Part shown: positions 7,935 to 15,981 of the stretch, in pieces
Layout of the letters: every line of letters starts with the position of its first letter
How positions within the stretch are numbered: position 1 is the first letter of the stretch
Source of the DNA: Limimaricola pyoseonensis
GTDB lineage: Bacteria > Pseudomonadota > Alphaproteobacteria > Rhodobacterales > Rhodobacteraceae
DNA: 64,000 nucleotides
Direction of reading: 5' to 3'
NCBI RefSeq assembly: GCF_900102015.1
Contig: NZ_FNAT01000002.1
Span: 1-64,000 of the forward strand
Translations under genes and position numbers: made by a program
Notes under the pieces: model-generated
Database searches by the model: none
The model's input: only the letters and a program-made list of their open reading frames with translations
What the model was told of the DNA's origin: nothing

Positions 7935-9169
7935 CACGTCACCTGCAGGACTTGCGCGGCGCTGCGGCCGACGAGCTGCTGGTAGAGCGCCGGGTCGGTG
8001 TCGGCCTCAGTGCCGAAGACCAGCACCCGCGCATCGGGCCCGAGCTCCAGCGCGGCGCGATCCTCCTCGGAGCGCATCAGCGTGAACAGCGCGGCCAGCC
8101 CGGCCACCGCCGACTCGCCCGCGACGATCGGCGTGTCGCCAGAGGTCGGCGCCGCCAGCGCCGTCATCAGCGCGATCGCGTCGGCGTCCGACACCGTCAC
8201 CACGGCGTCGCAGCTCTCGCGCAGCACCTCCCAGGCGTTGATCGAGATCTCGCCGCAGGCGAGGCCGGCCATCAGCGTGTCGAGATCGCCATGCACCGCC
8301 GTCGGCACGCCGGCGCGGATCGTCTCGGCCCAGCAGGCCGAGTTAACCGGGTCGGCGAGGATGATCTTCGGCCGCGCCGCGCCGTAGCGGCGCTTGAAAT
8401 AGGCCGCCACGGCGGCGGCCATTCCGCCGACGCCGGTCTGCAGCAGGATGTGGGTCGGCGGTTCGGCCAGCGCCGCGTCGGCCTCGGCCGCCATCAGCTC
8501 GTAGCCCTGCATCACGTCCTTGGGGATCTCGGTGTAGCCGGGATAGGAGGTGTCGGAGACCACGAACCAGCCCTCGCGCTCGGCGGTGTGCTGCGCCTCG
8601 CGGACCGAGTCGTCGTAGTTGCCGGTGGTGCGGCGCACCTCGGCGCCATAGGCCTCGATCGCGGTCTTGCGGCCCTCGCTGACGGTGGCGTGGATGAAGA
8701 TCACGCAGTTGCAGCCGAAGGTCTGCGCGCCCCAGGCGACCGAGCGGCCGTGATTGCCGTCGGTGGCGCAGCAGACGGTGATCTCGCGCACCACGTCGCG
8801 GTGGTCGCCGCGCAGGATCTCCTCCATCGCCGGCATCTCGCCGCCCCGGCGCGCGGCGATCTCGCGGCGCAGCAGCTGCGCCACGGCATAGGCGCCGCCG
8901 AGCGCCTTGAAGCTGCCCAGCCCGAAGCGCGGGCCCTCGTCCTTGTAGTGCAGCGCGGCGACGCCGGCCTCGCGGGCCAGCCCCTCGAGCCGGTGCAGCG
9001 GGGTCGTCGCGTAGCCCGGCCAGGCGGTGATGGCCGCGCGGGCCTGCGCGAGGCCGGCATCGCTCAGGATCGCCTCCTGGGCCTCGCCATAGGCCGCCTG
9101 CGGGTCGGCCAGCGGATTGCGGATGATCTCGCCATCACAGGACAGTGTCACGCGACTTGCAGTCTGCAC
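7934..9169 (-). CDS. dpaL: 2,3-diaminopropionate ammonia-lyase
   Basis: 411 residues, PLP fold type II. The Schiff-base lysine is Lys88 in FGLGSFKALGG, matching Lys77 of the E. coli YgeX enzyme. CATDGNHGRSVAWGAQ and DTSYPGYTEIPKDVMQGY carry the aspartates that act as acid/base in that family, and QTGVGGMAAAV is the phosphate-binding glycine loop. It converts 2,3-diaminopropionate to pyruvate and two ammonia. It follows the TRAP binding protein by 76 bp and overlaps the carbamoylase gene after it. In E. coli ygeX also sits beside an M20 gene and carbamoyl-transfer genes, which supports a ureido context. Confidence 0.93.
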   Translation of the reverse strand: MQTASRVTLSCDGEIIRNPLADPQAAYGEAQEAILSDAGLAQARAAITAWPGYATTPLHRLEGLAREAGVAALHYKDEGPRFGLGSFKALGGAYAVAQLLRREIAARRGGEMPAMEEILRGDHRDVVREITVCCATDGNHGRSVAWGAQTFGCNCVIFIHATVSEGRKTAIEAYGAEVRRTTGNYDDSVREAQHTAEREGWFVVSDTSYPGYTEIPKDVMQGYELMAAEADAALAEPPTHILLQTGVGGMAAAVAAYFKRRYGAARPKIILADPVNSACWAETIRAGVPTAVHGDLDTLMAGLACGEISINAWEVLRESCDAVVTVSDADAIALMTALAAPTSGDTPIVAGESAVAGLAALFTLMRSEEDRAALELGPDARVLVFGTEADTDPALYQQLVGRSAAQVLQVT

Positions 9170-9205
9170 GTCGATCTCCTTCGGGTGTTGTCTTGGGGGT
9201 GGGCC

Positions 9206-9231
9206 GGACCCGGACGGCGTCGTCCGGGTCC
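9206..9231 (-). other. intercistronic hairpin between dctP and dpaL
   Basis: GGACCCGGAC and GTCCGGGTCC form a perfect 10-bp stem with a 6-nt loop just after the dctP stop. No U-run follows on the minus strand, so it is unlikely to be a full terminator. Such hairpins often protect the 3' end of the abundant binding-protein mRNA and lower downstream expression. Confidence 0.6.
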
Positions 9232-9245
9232 GGGCGGAACCTTAG

Positions 9246-10277
9246 TCAGAACTTCGCGGCCTCGACCGAGCTCTGGATCGATTCGAGCATCTGCAGGCCC
9301 TTCTCGCCGTACTTCTCCTCGATCAGGGCGCGCACGGCGGGCTGGGTGGCCGCGGCGAACTTCGCCTGCTCCTCGGGGGTCACGACGTTGACCTCCATGG
9401 TCTCGGAGAGCTTGGCGAGGCCCTCGTCGGAGGCCTCGATGATGCGCGACATCGAGCGGCCGGCATCGGTGGCGACCTCTGAGGCCCAGTCGACGATCTC
9501 GCGGTGCTCGTCGCTCAGCCCGTCGTAGAAGTCCTGGTTCATCGCCCAGACATAGGGGGTGATGATGTGGTTGGTCAGCGACAGGTAGGTCTGGACCTCG
9601 TCGAACTTGGCGAAGGCGATGACCGGGACCGGGTTCATCTGGCCGTCGGCCACGCCGGTCTGCAGCGCGGTGTAGACCTCGGCCCAGGGCAGCGGGGTCG
9701 GCTTGCCGCCGAGCGAGGTCACCAGCGCCTCGTGGGTGGGCAGCGTCATCGTGCGGATGCGCAGGCCCTCCATGTCCTCGACCGTCTTGATCGGGCGCTC
9801 GCTGTTGGTGAAGGCGAAGAAGCCGCCCGAGTCGAGCAGGCCCAGCACCTTGAGACCGGTCTCGGCCTCGAGATCGGCGACGAATTCCTGGCCGAAGGCG
9901 CTGTCCTTGTCGATCACCCGGCTGGCGACGCCGATGTTGGGGAAGGCGAAGGGGATGTCGAACACGCCGACCAGCGGGTAGTGCTGCGCCACGCCGCCGG
10001 CCGAGGAGATCGTCGATTCGACGATGCCGGCGCTGACCTGGTCGATCACCTCGTTGTCCTTGCCGAGCTGGCCGTTCGGGAAGAGCTGCACCTCGATCTC
10101 GCCGTTCGAGGCGGTCTCGACCAGCGACTTGAAGACCGAGGCCATGGCGCCGGAATGGCTCTTGAGCGGATCTTCGGGGTTCAGGTGGGCGAGCCGCATC
10201 GTCACGTCCTGTGCCAGGGCGGGCAGGGCGACGCTGCCGGCAAGGATCGCGCCGAGGGCGAGGGTCTTCAGTTTCAT
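9246..10277 (-). CDS. dctP: TRAP transporter substrate-binding protein (DctP family)
   Basis: 343 residues with a clear Sec signal peptide ending near ALAQ at 20-23. The mature part has DctP/TAXI-type features: MRLAHLNPEDP, LFPNGQLG, the arginine-containing GLRIRTM that usually binds a ligand carboxylate, and NQDFYDGLSDEHRE. It binds solute in the periplasm and delivers it to DctQM. The carboxylate-binding Arg fits an amino or organic acid ligand. Third gene of the dctQ-dctM-dctP operon, upstream of dpaL. Confidence 0.94.
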   Translation of the reverse strand: MKLKTLALGAILAGSVALPALAQDVTMRLAHLNPEDPLKSHSGAMASVFKSLVETASNGEIEVQLFPNGQLGKDNEVIDQVSAGIVESTISSAGGVAQHYPLVGVFDIPFAFPNIGVASRVIDKDSAFGQEFVADLEAETGLKVLGLLDSGGFFAFTNSERPIKTVEDMEGLRIRTMTLPTHEALVTSLGGKPTPLPWAEVYTALQTGVADGQMNPVPVIAFAKFDEVQTYLSLTNHIITPYVWAMNQDFYDGLSDEHREIVDWASEVATDAGRSMSRIIEASDEGLAKLSETMEVNVVTPEEQAKFAAATQPAVRALIEEKYGEKGLQMLESIQSSVEAAKF

Positions 10278-10335
10278 GGTCAGGCTCCCAGTTGGCAGGT
10301 TTCTTGGTTTGGTTGTCGTCGGGGTCGAAACGGGC

Positions 10336-11610
10336 TCACAGGCCGAGCAGGCGCGGGATGAACAGCGTCAGGTCGGCCCAGTAGGCGACGACGAGCAGCA
10401 CCGCGAATTCGGCGAGAATGAAGGGCCACAGCGCCGTGGTGATCGCCTCGACCTTCTCCTTGGTCACCGAGGCGAGGACGAAGAGGCAGGCGCCGACCGG
10501 CGGCGTCATCAGCGAGATGTTGAGCGCGAGGATGATCATGATGCCGGCATGCACCGGGTCCATCCCGATCTGCAGCGTCAGCGGCGCCAGCACCGGGGCG
10601 AGGATGATCAGCGTCGCGTTGATGTCCATGAACAGCCCGATCACCAGCAGCAGCCCGAGGATGAGCGAGATCACCACGGTCGGGTTTTCGGAGACCGAGA
10701 GCACGGCCTCGGCGATCGCCTGCGGGATCTGGTTGAAGGCCATCCACCAGCCGAGGATCGTGGCCGAGGCGATGATCAGGAAGATCACCCCGGTGATGCG
10801 GGTGGTGCGCACCGCGATCTCGTAGAGGTCGGTCCAGCTCAGCGCGCGGTAGACGATGCCGCCGACGACCAGCGCGTAGAAGACGGCGATGGCGGCGGCC
10901 TCGGTCGGGGTGGCGATGCCGCCCAGGATCGAGCCGAGGATGAAGATCGGCAGGATGGCGGCGAGCCAGGCGTCCTTGAGCGCCGCCCAGACCGAGCGGA
11001 CGCTCGGCTTCTGCGTGCCCTTGGGCAGGTTGAGCCGCTTGCCGAGCAGGGCGATCACCAGCATGCAGATCGCGCAGATCAGCAGGCCCGGCAGGATGCC
11101 CGCCGCGAACAGCCCGGCGATCGAGACCCCCATCAGGGAGCCGTAGATGATCGCCAGGGTCGAGGGCGGGATGGTCGGGCCGATGATCGAGCCGGCCGCG
11201 GTCACGGCGCAGGCGAAGCGGCGGGTGTAGCCGGCCTTCTCCATCGCCGGCACCAGCGTGTTGCCGAAGGCGGCAGCGTCGGCGGTGGCCGAGCCGGTGA
11301 TCCCGGCGAACATCACCGAGGCCACCATGTTGGAATGCGCCATGCCGCCGCGCATCCAGCCGACCAGCGCGTCGGCCAGCCGGACGAGGCCCAGCGTGAT
11401 GCCCGAGCGGTTCATGATCTCACCGGCGAGGATGAAGAAGGGCATCGCGAGGAAGGGGAAGAGGTCGAGCCCGGCGAACAGGCGGTCCGGCGCCATCGCC
11501 ATGAATCTCGGGCCCATGCTGAAGATGCCGATCATCCCCGCCACCCCGATGGTGAAGCCCACGGGCAGGCCGATGACCAGAAGGCCGAAGAAGCTACCGA
11601 GTACGAGCAT
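10336..11610 (-). CDS. dctM: TRAP transporter large permease (DctM family)
   Basis: 424 residues, about a dozen hydrophobic segments across the whole length. DctM signatures visible include FFILAGEIMNRSGI, SGSATADAAAFG-type and IIGPTIPPSTLAIIYG in the N-terminal half and the repeated LMTPPVGACLFV in the C-terminal half, reflecting the internal inverted repeat. It is the Na+-coupled translocating subunit. Its start lies 3 bp after the dctQ stop, and dctP follows after 58 bp. Confidence 0.95.
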   Translation of the reverse strand: MLVLGSFFGLLVIGLPVGFTIGVAGMIGIFSMGPRFMAMAPDRLFAGLDLFPFLAMPFFILAGEIMNRSGITLGLVRLADALVGWMRGGMAHSNMVASVMFAGITGSATADAAAFGNTLVPAMEKAGYTRRFACAVTAAGSIIGPTIPPSTLAIIYGSLMGVSIAGLFAAGILPGLLICAICMLVIALLGKRLNLPKGTQKPSVRSVWAALKDAWLAAILPIFILGSILGGIATPTEAAAIAVFYALVVGGIVYRALSWTDLYEIAVRTTRITGVIFLIIASATILGWWMAFNQIPQAIAEAVLSVSENPTVVISLILGLLLVIGLFMDINATLIILAPVLAPLTLQIGMDPVHAGIMIILALNISLMTPPVGACLFVLASVTKEKVEAITTALWPFILAEFAVLLVVAYWADLTLFIPRLLGL

Positions 11611-11613
11611 GTC

Positions 11614-12168
11614 TTAGTTCTCCGTCGGCGCGAGCGCGTCCGAGTTCATACCGGCCAGCGCGTCGCCGGTGCGTTCCGGGGCCTCGCTGGCATGGAAATC
11701 GTGAATGGCGGTGAGCAGCAGCTGGATGCAGGCCAGCGCCGCGGCCAGCGGCACGCCCATGAAGGGGTAGGCCTTGGGCATGTCGAAGATCATGGTCTGG
11801 CGCTTGAAGCCGCGCTCGACGAATTCGAGCCCGTACCAGAACAGCAGCGCGAAGAAGGCGAAGGCGATCAGGTCGAAGCCGACCGCGAGGTAGCGCCGCC
11901 CCGTGGCCGGGAACTTGGCGAACAGGAACTCGACCCCGATATGCTCGCGGTAGGCGATGCCCGAGGAGACCGCGAGCAGCGCCATCCAGATCATCAGGTA
12001 GCGGGCCAGCTCCTCGGTGAAGGTCAGCGGCAGCGGGATGACGTAGCGCACCAGCACCCCGAGCCAGACGTCGAGGACCAGCAGCACCAGCAGGGCGACG
12101 CAGGTGACCTCCACGACCTTGTTGAGCTTGAGGCTCGCGGACCTCGCGGCTTCGGCAACTCTCGGCAT
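11614..12168 (-). CDS. dctQ: TRAP transporter small permease (DctQ family)
   Basis: 184 residues with four membrane segments (about 20-45, 55-75, 95-115, 140-160) and the family motifs RYVIPLPLTFTEELARYLMIW and REHIGVEF. It forms the membrane complex with DctM. First gene of the operon; its promoter must lie in the 173-bp spacer shared with the divergent RpiR regulator, which contains several inverted repeats. The C-terminal tail after about 165 is polar and not conserved. Confidence 0.93.
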   Translation of the reverse strand: MPRVAEAARSASLKLNKVVEVTCVALLVLLVLDVWLGVLVRYVIPLPLTFTEELARYLMIWMALLAVSSGIAYREHIGVEFLFAKFPATGRRYLAVGFDLIAFAFFALLFWYGLEFVERGFKRQTMIFDMPKAYPFMGVPLAAALACIQLLLTAIHDFHASEAPERTGDALAGMNSDALAPTEN

Positions 12169-12219
12169 CCCATCCTCCTGACAACGCGACGGCCCAGCGC
12201 TACGTGACGTGAGGGCAGA

Positions 12220-12294
12220 CTGGAACCAGTTTTCCAGTCTGTCAAATCTTTTGGAAAGTTTTTTCTATTGACCTGAAAAGATGGGCAGGTTTTC
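12220..12294. promoter_or_regulatory. cluster of inverted repeats, candidate RpiR operators
   Basis: Three repeat-like sites lie between dctQ and the divergent RpiR gene: CTGGAA-CCAGTT-TTCCAG at 12220-12237 (perfect 6-bp arms), GAAA-GTTT-TTTC at 12254-12265, and GAAAA-N10-TTTTC at 12275-12294. The block is much more AT-rich than its surroundings. RpiR-family regulators often bind GAAA/TTTC palindromes, so one or more of these may control the TRAP operon and the regulator itself. Confidence 0.5.
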
Positions 12295-12341
12295 TAGGGG
12301 AAGGCCCAGAAGTTGTGCGATAGGTGAGGATAGCGGGTAGG

Positions 12342-13205
12342 ATGAACGCCACGATCAGCAAGCCGACCGACATCGTCGGGGCGATTCACCTCGCCTATGA
12401 GGGGCTCAGTTCCCGCGAGAAGGAGGTCGCCGATCACGTTCTCGCCGCCCCGGGCGACATCAGCATGTATCCCGGCAGCGAGCTGGCCGCCCGCGTCGGC
12501 GTCTCGAACTCGACCATCACCCGCTTCGTCAAGCGGGTGGGGTTCGAAAGCTACGAGGAGATGCGCCTCGCCGCCCGCGAGGCGCGCCAGACCGGATCGC
12601 CGCTCTTCACCGAAAGCCACGCCGCGGATGCCGCGGAGAACGGCGTCATCAACCGCTTCGCCGATGCCGAGGCCGCCTGCCTGCGCGGCGCGCTCGCCGA
12701 TCTGTCGCATGACCGGGTGCAGGAGATCGTCTCGGCCCTGCTCGGGGCGCGGCAGGTGGCCTTCATGGGCTTTCGCAACAGCCACTTCCTGGCCAGCTAC
12801 GCCCGCAGGCTGGTGTTCCAGTTCCGCAGCGGCACCAGCCTGATCCCGTCCTCCCCGGGCGAGAGCATCGCCGAGCGGATCGCCGATCTCGGCAAGGACG
12901 ACCTCGCCGTGGTGGTGGCGATGCGGCGCACCGTGCGCCCCATGCGCAGCTATGTCGAGGCGCTTCAGAAGGCCGGCGTGCGGATCCTGCTGGTCACGGA
13001 TCCCTCGGTGCGGATCCTGCCGACCTATGCCGAATGGACCATAAGCTGCCCGGTGGAGAACCCGCATGTCTTCGACAGCTATGCCGGCTCCATGGCGGTG
13101 CTGCGGCTGATCGCCTTCGAGGCGTTCCAGCGCTCCGGCGCCAAGGGCCGCGCCCATCTGGCCCGCATCGAGGCGGTCCATGAAGGGCTGGACGAACTCA
13201 GCTGA
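12342..13205 (+). CDS. MurR/RpiR family transcriptional regulator
   Basis: 287 residues from ATG 12342; a GTG at 12324 is in frame but less well placed. N-terminal RpiR helix-turn-helix at about 10-75 (SNSTITRFVKRVGFESYEEM is the recognition region), then a SIS sugar-isomerase-like domain at about 120-260 (VAFMGFRNSHFLASYARRLVF). SIS domains usually bind phosphosugars, but RpiR proteins beside TRAP/amino-acid operons sense other ligands. Divergent from the dctQMP-dpaL-carbamoylase operon, its most likely target. Confidence 0.92.
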   Translation: MNATISKPTDIVGAIHLAYEGLSSREKEVADHVLAAPGDISMYPGSELAARVGVSNSTITRFVKRVGFESYEEMRLAAREARQTGSPLFTESHAADAAENGVINRFADAEAACLRGALADLSHDRVQEIVSALLGARQVAFMGFRNSHFLASYARRLVFQFRSGTSLIPSSPGESIAERIADLGKDDLAVVVAMRRTVRPMRSYVEALQKAGVRILLVTDPSVRILPTYAEWTISCPVENPHVFDSYAGSMAVLRLIAFEAFQRSGAKGRAHLARIEAVHEGLDELS

Positions 13206-13325
13206 CATCGCCCGGCGGTCCTTGGGCGCATGGCCCGGCACCGACGCTCTCCGCGTCCTTCCGGCCCCGGCCCGCTGCCGGCCTCCCGGCCATGGCGACC
13301 GGACCGCGTTCACGCGGGGCCGCCG

Positions 13326-14453
13326 TCAGGGCAGCGGATCGGTGCGGTGGAGCTGCACCCTGAGCCCGCCCAGCGGCACCGGCGCCGCGGCCGGCACGAA
13401 GGGCAGGCCGGTGGCGCGGGCAAGGCCCGTCTCGCTGGTCACCAGCCCGACCCGCCAGCCGGAGAACCGCGTCTTCAGCACCTCGCCCAGCGCGCCGTAA
13501 AGGCCGTAGAGCAGCTTCTTGTTGCCGATCCGCGCGCCGTAGGGCGGGTTGACCATGACGAGGCCCGGCGCGCCCTCGGGGCGCTCGAGATCGCTGATCG
13601 CGTGCTGGCGGAAGGTGACGAGGTCGGCCACCCCGGCGCGTTCGGCATTGGCCTCGGCCCCGCGGATCGCGCCGGCGTCGCGGTCCGAGCCGAAAAAGCG
13701 CAGCGCGGGGCGCGGCCCGGCGGGGCGGTCGCGCATCGCGGCCCAGGCGGCGGCGTCGAAGCTCGCCAGCCGCTCGAAGGCGAAGTCCCGGCCGCGTCCC
13801 GGTGCCAGGCCCGCCGCGATCTCGGCCGCCTCGAGCAGGAAGGTGCCAGAGCCGCACATCGGGTCGAGCACCGGCTCGTCGCCCGCGTAGCCGCATTGCC
13901 GCAGGAACAGCGCCGCCAGCGTCTCGCGCATCGGCGCCTTGCCGACGGCTTCCTTGTGGCCGCGCCGGTGCAGCGGCTCGCCCGAGCTGTCGAGGCTGAG
14001 GGTCACCGCGTTGTCCTCGATCCGCACCTTCAGCACCAGCTCGGCCTCGGGCGAGAGCGTGGCGCCGAATTCCTCGGTCAGCGCCGTCTCGATCCGCTGG
14101 GCCGCGGCCCCGGCATGGTAGATCTTCGAGCGTTTCGTCGTCACCTCGACCCTGAGCGGTACGTCGCGGCGCAGCGTCTCGCCCCAGGGGAACTTGCGCG
14201 CCCGCTTGTCGAGCTGGGCGAGGTGGAAAGCCATGAAGGACCCGATCCGCACCAGCACCCGGCCCGCGCCGCGCAGCTCGAGATTGGCGCGCCAGACTTC
14301 GGGCCAGCCGCCGCGGATCGTCACGCCGCCGGGCAGGGCGGCGGGGTCGCGGAAGCCCTTTTCGAGCGCCTCGGCGCGCAGCGCCTCCTCGAGCCCCGGC
14401 GGGGCGGCGAGGAACAGTTCCATGTCATCGGTCTGGGTCATGCCCGCGTCCAT
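13326..14453 (-). CDS. THUMP-domain class I SAM-dependent RNA methyltransferase (RlmL N-domain/YpsC type)
   Basis: 375 residues; ATG at 14441 (residue 5) is an alternative start. N-terminal THUMP RNA-binding region (about 40-160), UPF0020 methyltransferase domain after it with DPMCGSGTFLLEAAE (SAM loop, about 197-211) and NPPYG (about 301-305), the catalytic motif of N2-guanine/N6-adenine RNA methylases. E. coli RlmL makes m2G2445 in 23S rRNA; this protein matches only its N-terminal half, as in most alphaproteobacteria. Converges with the RpiR gene. Confidence 0.88.
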   Translation of the reverse strand: MDAGMTQTDDMELFLAAPPGLEEALRAEALEKGFRDPAALPGGVTIRGGWPEVWRANLELRGAGRVLVRIGSFMAFHLAQLDKRARKFPWGETLRRDVPLRVEVTTKRSKIYHAGAAAQRIETALTEEFGATLSPEAELVLKVRIEDNAVTLSLDSSGEPLHRRGHKEAVGKAPMRETLAALFLRQCGYAGDEPVLDPMCGSGTFLLEAAEIAAGLAPGRGRDFAFERLASFDAAAWAAMRDRPAGPRPALRFFGSDRDAGAIRGAEANAERAGVADLVTFRQHAISDLERPEGAPGLVMVNPPYGARIGNKKLLYGLYGALGEVLKTRFSGWRVGLVTSETGLARATGLPFVPAAAPVPLGGLRVQLHRTDPLP

Positions 14454-14597
14454 AGCCGCTTCGCCCGGCCGCGGCGACGGGATTCTCGCGCGGTTTGCCG
14501 ACCCGGGGCCGCCGTCTTGCGGGACGCCGCGCGAGGTCTACCATCATGGAGGTGCGGTCCAGCGGGGCCGCGCCCGTTTCAGGTCAGGGAGCACAGC

Positions 14598-14969
14598 ATG
14601 AAGACCGCCAAGGACTACCTCGAGGAAGCCAACGCGCAGGTGGAGCGCATCCCCGCGGAGGAGGCGATCAAGAAGCACGGCAGCGGCGCGCTCTTCGTCG
14701 ACGTGCGCGACTCGGCCGCCATCGCCAAGACCGGCACGATCGCGGGGGCGCTGCGCGCGCCGCGCGGCTTCATCGAGTTCATGGCCGACCCCGAGAGCCA
14801 GTTCCACGAGCCGAGGCTCGCCAAGGATGCCGAGATCTACCTCGTCTGCGGTGCGGGCGGGCAGGCGGCGCTGGCCGGCAAGACGCTCAAGGAGATGGGA
14901 TTCCAGAACGTGACCAATATCGGCGGCGTCCCCCAGTGGAAGGAGGCCGGCGGCCCGATGGAGGACTGA
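14598..14969 (+). CDS. rhodanese-like domain protein
   Basis: 123 residues, a single rhodanese domain. VDVRDSAAIAKTGTIAGALRAPRGF is split over the family's conserved N-terminal half (LFVDVRD), and the active-site cysteine lies in YLVCGAGGQAALAG, followed by the C-terminal NIGGVPQWKEAGGP. Family role is transfer of sulfane sulfur to a thiophilic acceptor. ATG 14598 follows GGGAGCACAGC. It stands alone, divergent from the methyltransferase gene, so its partner is unknown. Confidence 0.9.
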   Translation: MKTAKDYLEEANAQVERIPAEEAIKKHGSGALFVDVRDSAAIAKTGTIAGALRAPRGFIEFMADPESQFHEPRLAKDAEIYLVCGAGGQAALAGKTLKEMGFQNVTNIGGVPQWKEAGGPMED

Positions 14970-15036
14970 TCGCTTCGGATCGCGAAGAAGGCAGGGCCGC
15001 CCGGGGGCGGCCCTGTTTCGTTCAGGCCGGCAGGGA

Positions 15037-15831
15037 TCAGAGGTTCATCGCCCCGACCGCGCCGCCATCCACCCGGTAGGCCGAGCCCACGGTGAAGCTC
15101 GCCCGGTCCGAGCAGAGCAGCGCGATCACCGGCGCGACCTCCTCGACCTTGCCGCGGCGGCCGAGCTTGAGGAAGGGGCGCTCCTCCTTGAGGAAGCTCT
15201 CGATCGCCTCCTCCTTGCTGACGCCCAGCTCCTCCGAGCGCTTCTCCATCATGCCGTCGGTCATCGGCGTCTCGATGAAGGCGGGCGCGACCGCGTTGAA
15301 CAGCACGCCCTTCTGCGAATAGGGCATCGAGACGCATTTGGTGAAGTTCAGCAGCGCCGCCTTGGCGGCGTTGTAGACCGCCTCGTCCGGGTAGGGCTGC
15401 ACCGCGTTCTCCGAGGTCACGAAGACCACCCGGCCCCAGCCCTTCTCGACCATCTGCGGCACCAGCGCCCGGCTGAGCCGGACGGCGGACATGAAGTCGA
15501 TCTCCCAGGCCTCGTTCCAGTCCTCGTCGGTCATCTCCAGCGGGTCGCCCTTGGCGCCGGTGACGCCGGCGGCGTGCACGAGGATGTCGCAGCCGCCCTT
15601 CTGCTTCAGCGTGTCGGCGAGACGGGCGATGTCGCCGGTGTCGGTCAGGTCGGCCGCCATGTGGCCGTCGATGCCGTCGAGCTTCTCGGCCGCGGCCTTC
15701 AGGTCGTCCTCGCTCACGTCGCTCAGGAAGGGCAGCGCCCCTTCCGCGATCAGCAGCCGCGCCACCTCGACGCCCATGCCGCCCGAGCCGCCGGTGATCA
15801 GCGCGCGCTTGCCCTTGATGCCCAGATCCAT
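15037..15831 (-). CDS. SDR family oxidoreductase
   Basis: 264 residues from ATG 15831. TGGSGGMG at 13-20, HAAG in place of NNAG, Ser in VFVTSENA, and catalytic YNAAK. The C-terminus RVDGGAVGAMNL is typical of the FabG/3-hydroxyacyl and 3-oxoacyl reductase-like subgroup. Neighbours give no pathway: the rhodanese gene converges from one side and treZ is divergent on the other. Substrate unknown. Confidence 0.9.
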   Translation of the reverse strand: MDLGIKGKRALITGGSGGMGVEVARLLIAEGALPFLSDVSEDDLKAAAEKLDGIDGHMAADLTDTGDIARLADTLKQKGGCDILVHAAGVTGAKGDPLEMTDEDWNEAWEIDFMSAVRLSRALVPQMVEKGWGRVVFVTSENAVQPYPDEAVYNAAKAALLNFTKCVSMPYSQKGVLFNAVAPAFIETPMTDGMMEKRSEELGVSKEEAIESFLKEERPFLKLGRRGKVEEVAPVIALLCSDRASFTVGSAYRVDGGAVGAMNL

Positions 15832-15981
15832 GTCATGTCCTGTCTGTTGCGTGGTGGCCTCGCGGCCGGTCGCAGGAGAAAGGACGCTGCGCCGCCTATG
15901 TTCCTTGACGGCATGTCGCAGCGCGGGCGGAACCGCCCGGGGCGCTGGCCCGTTCGCGTTGCAGGGGCAAAGAGGATCATC

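Noticed and set aside
5725-9169. Full hydantoin utilisation (hyu) operon
   Set aside because: No hydantoinase or racemase gene is present and DpaL is not part of that pathway.
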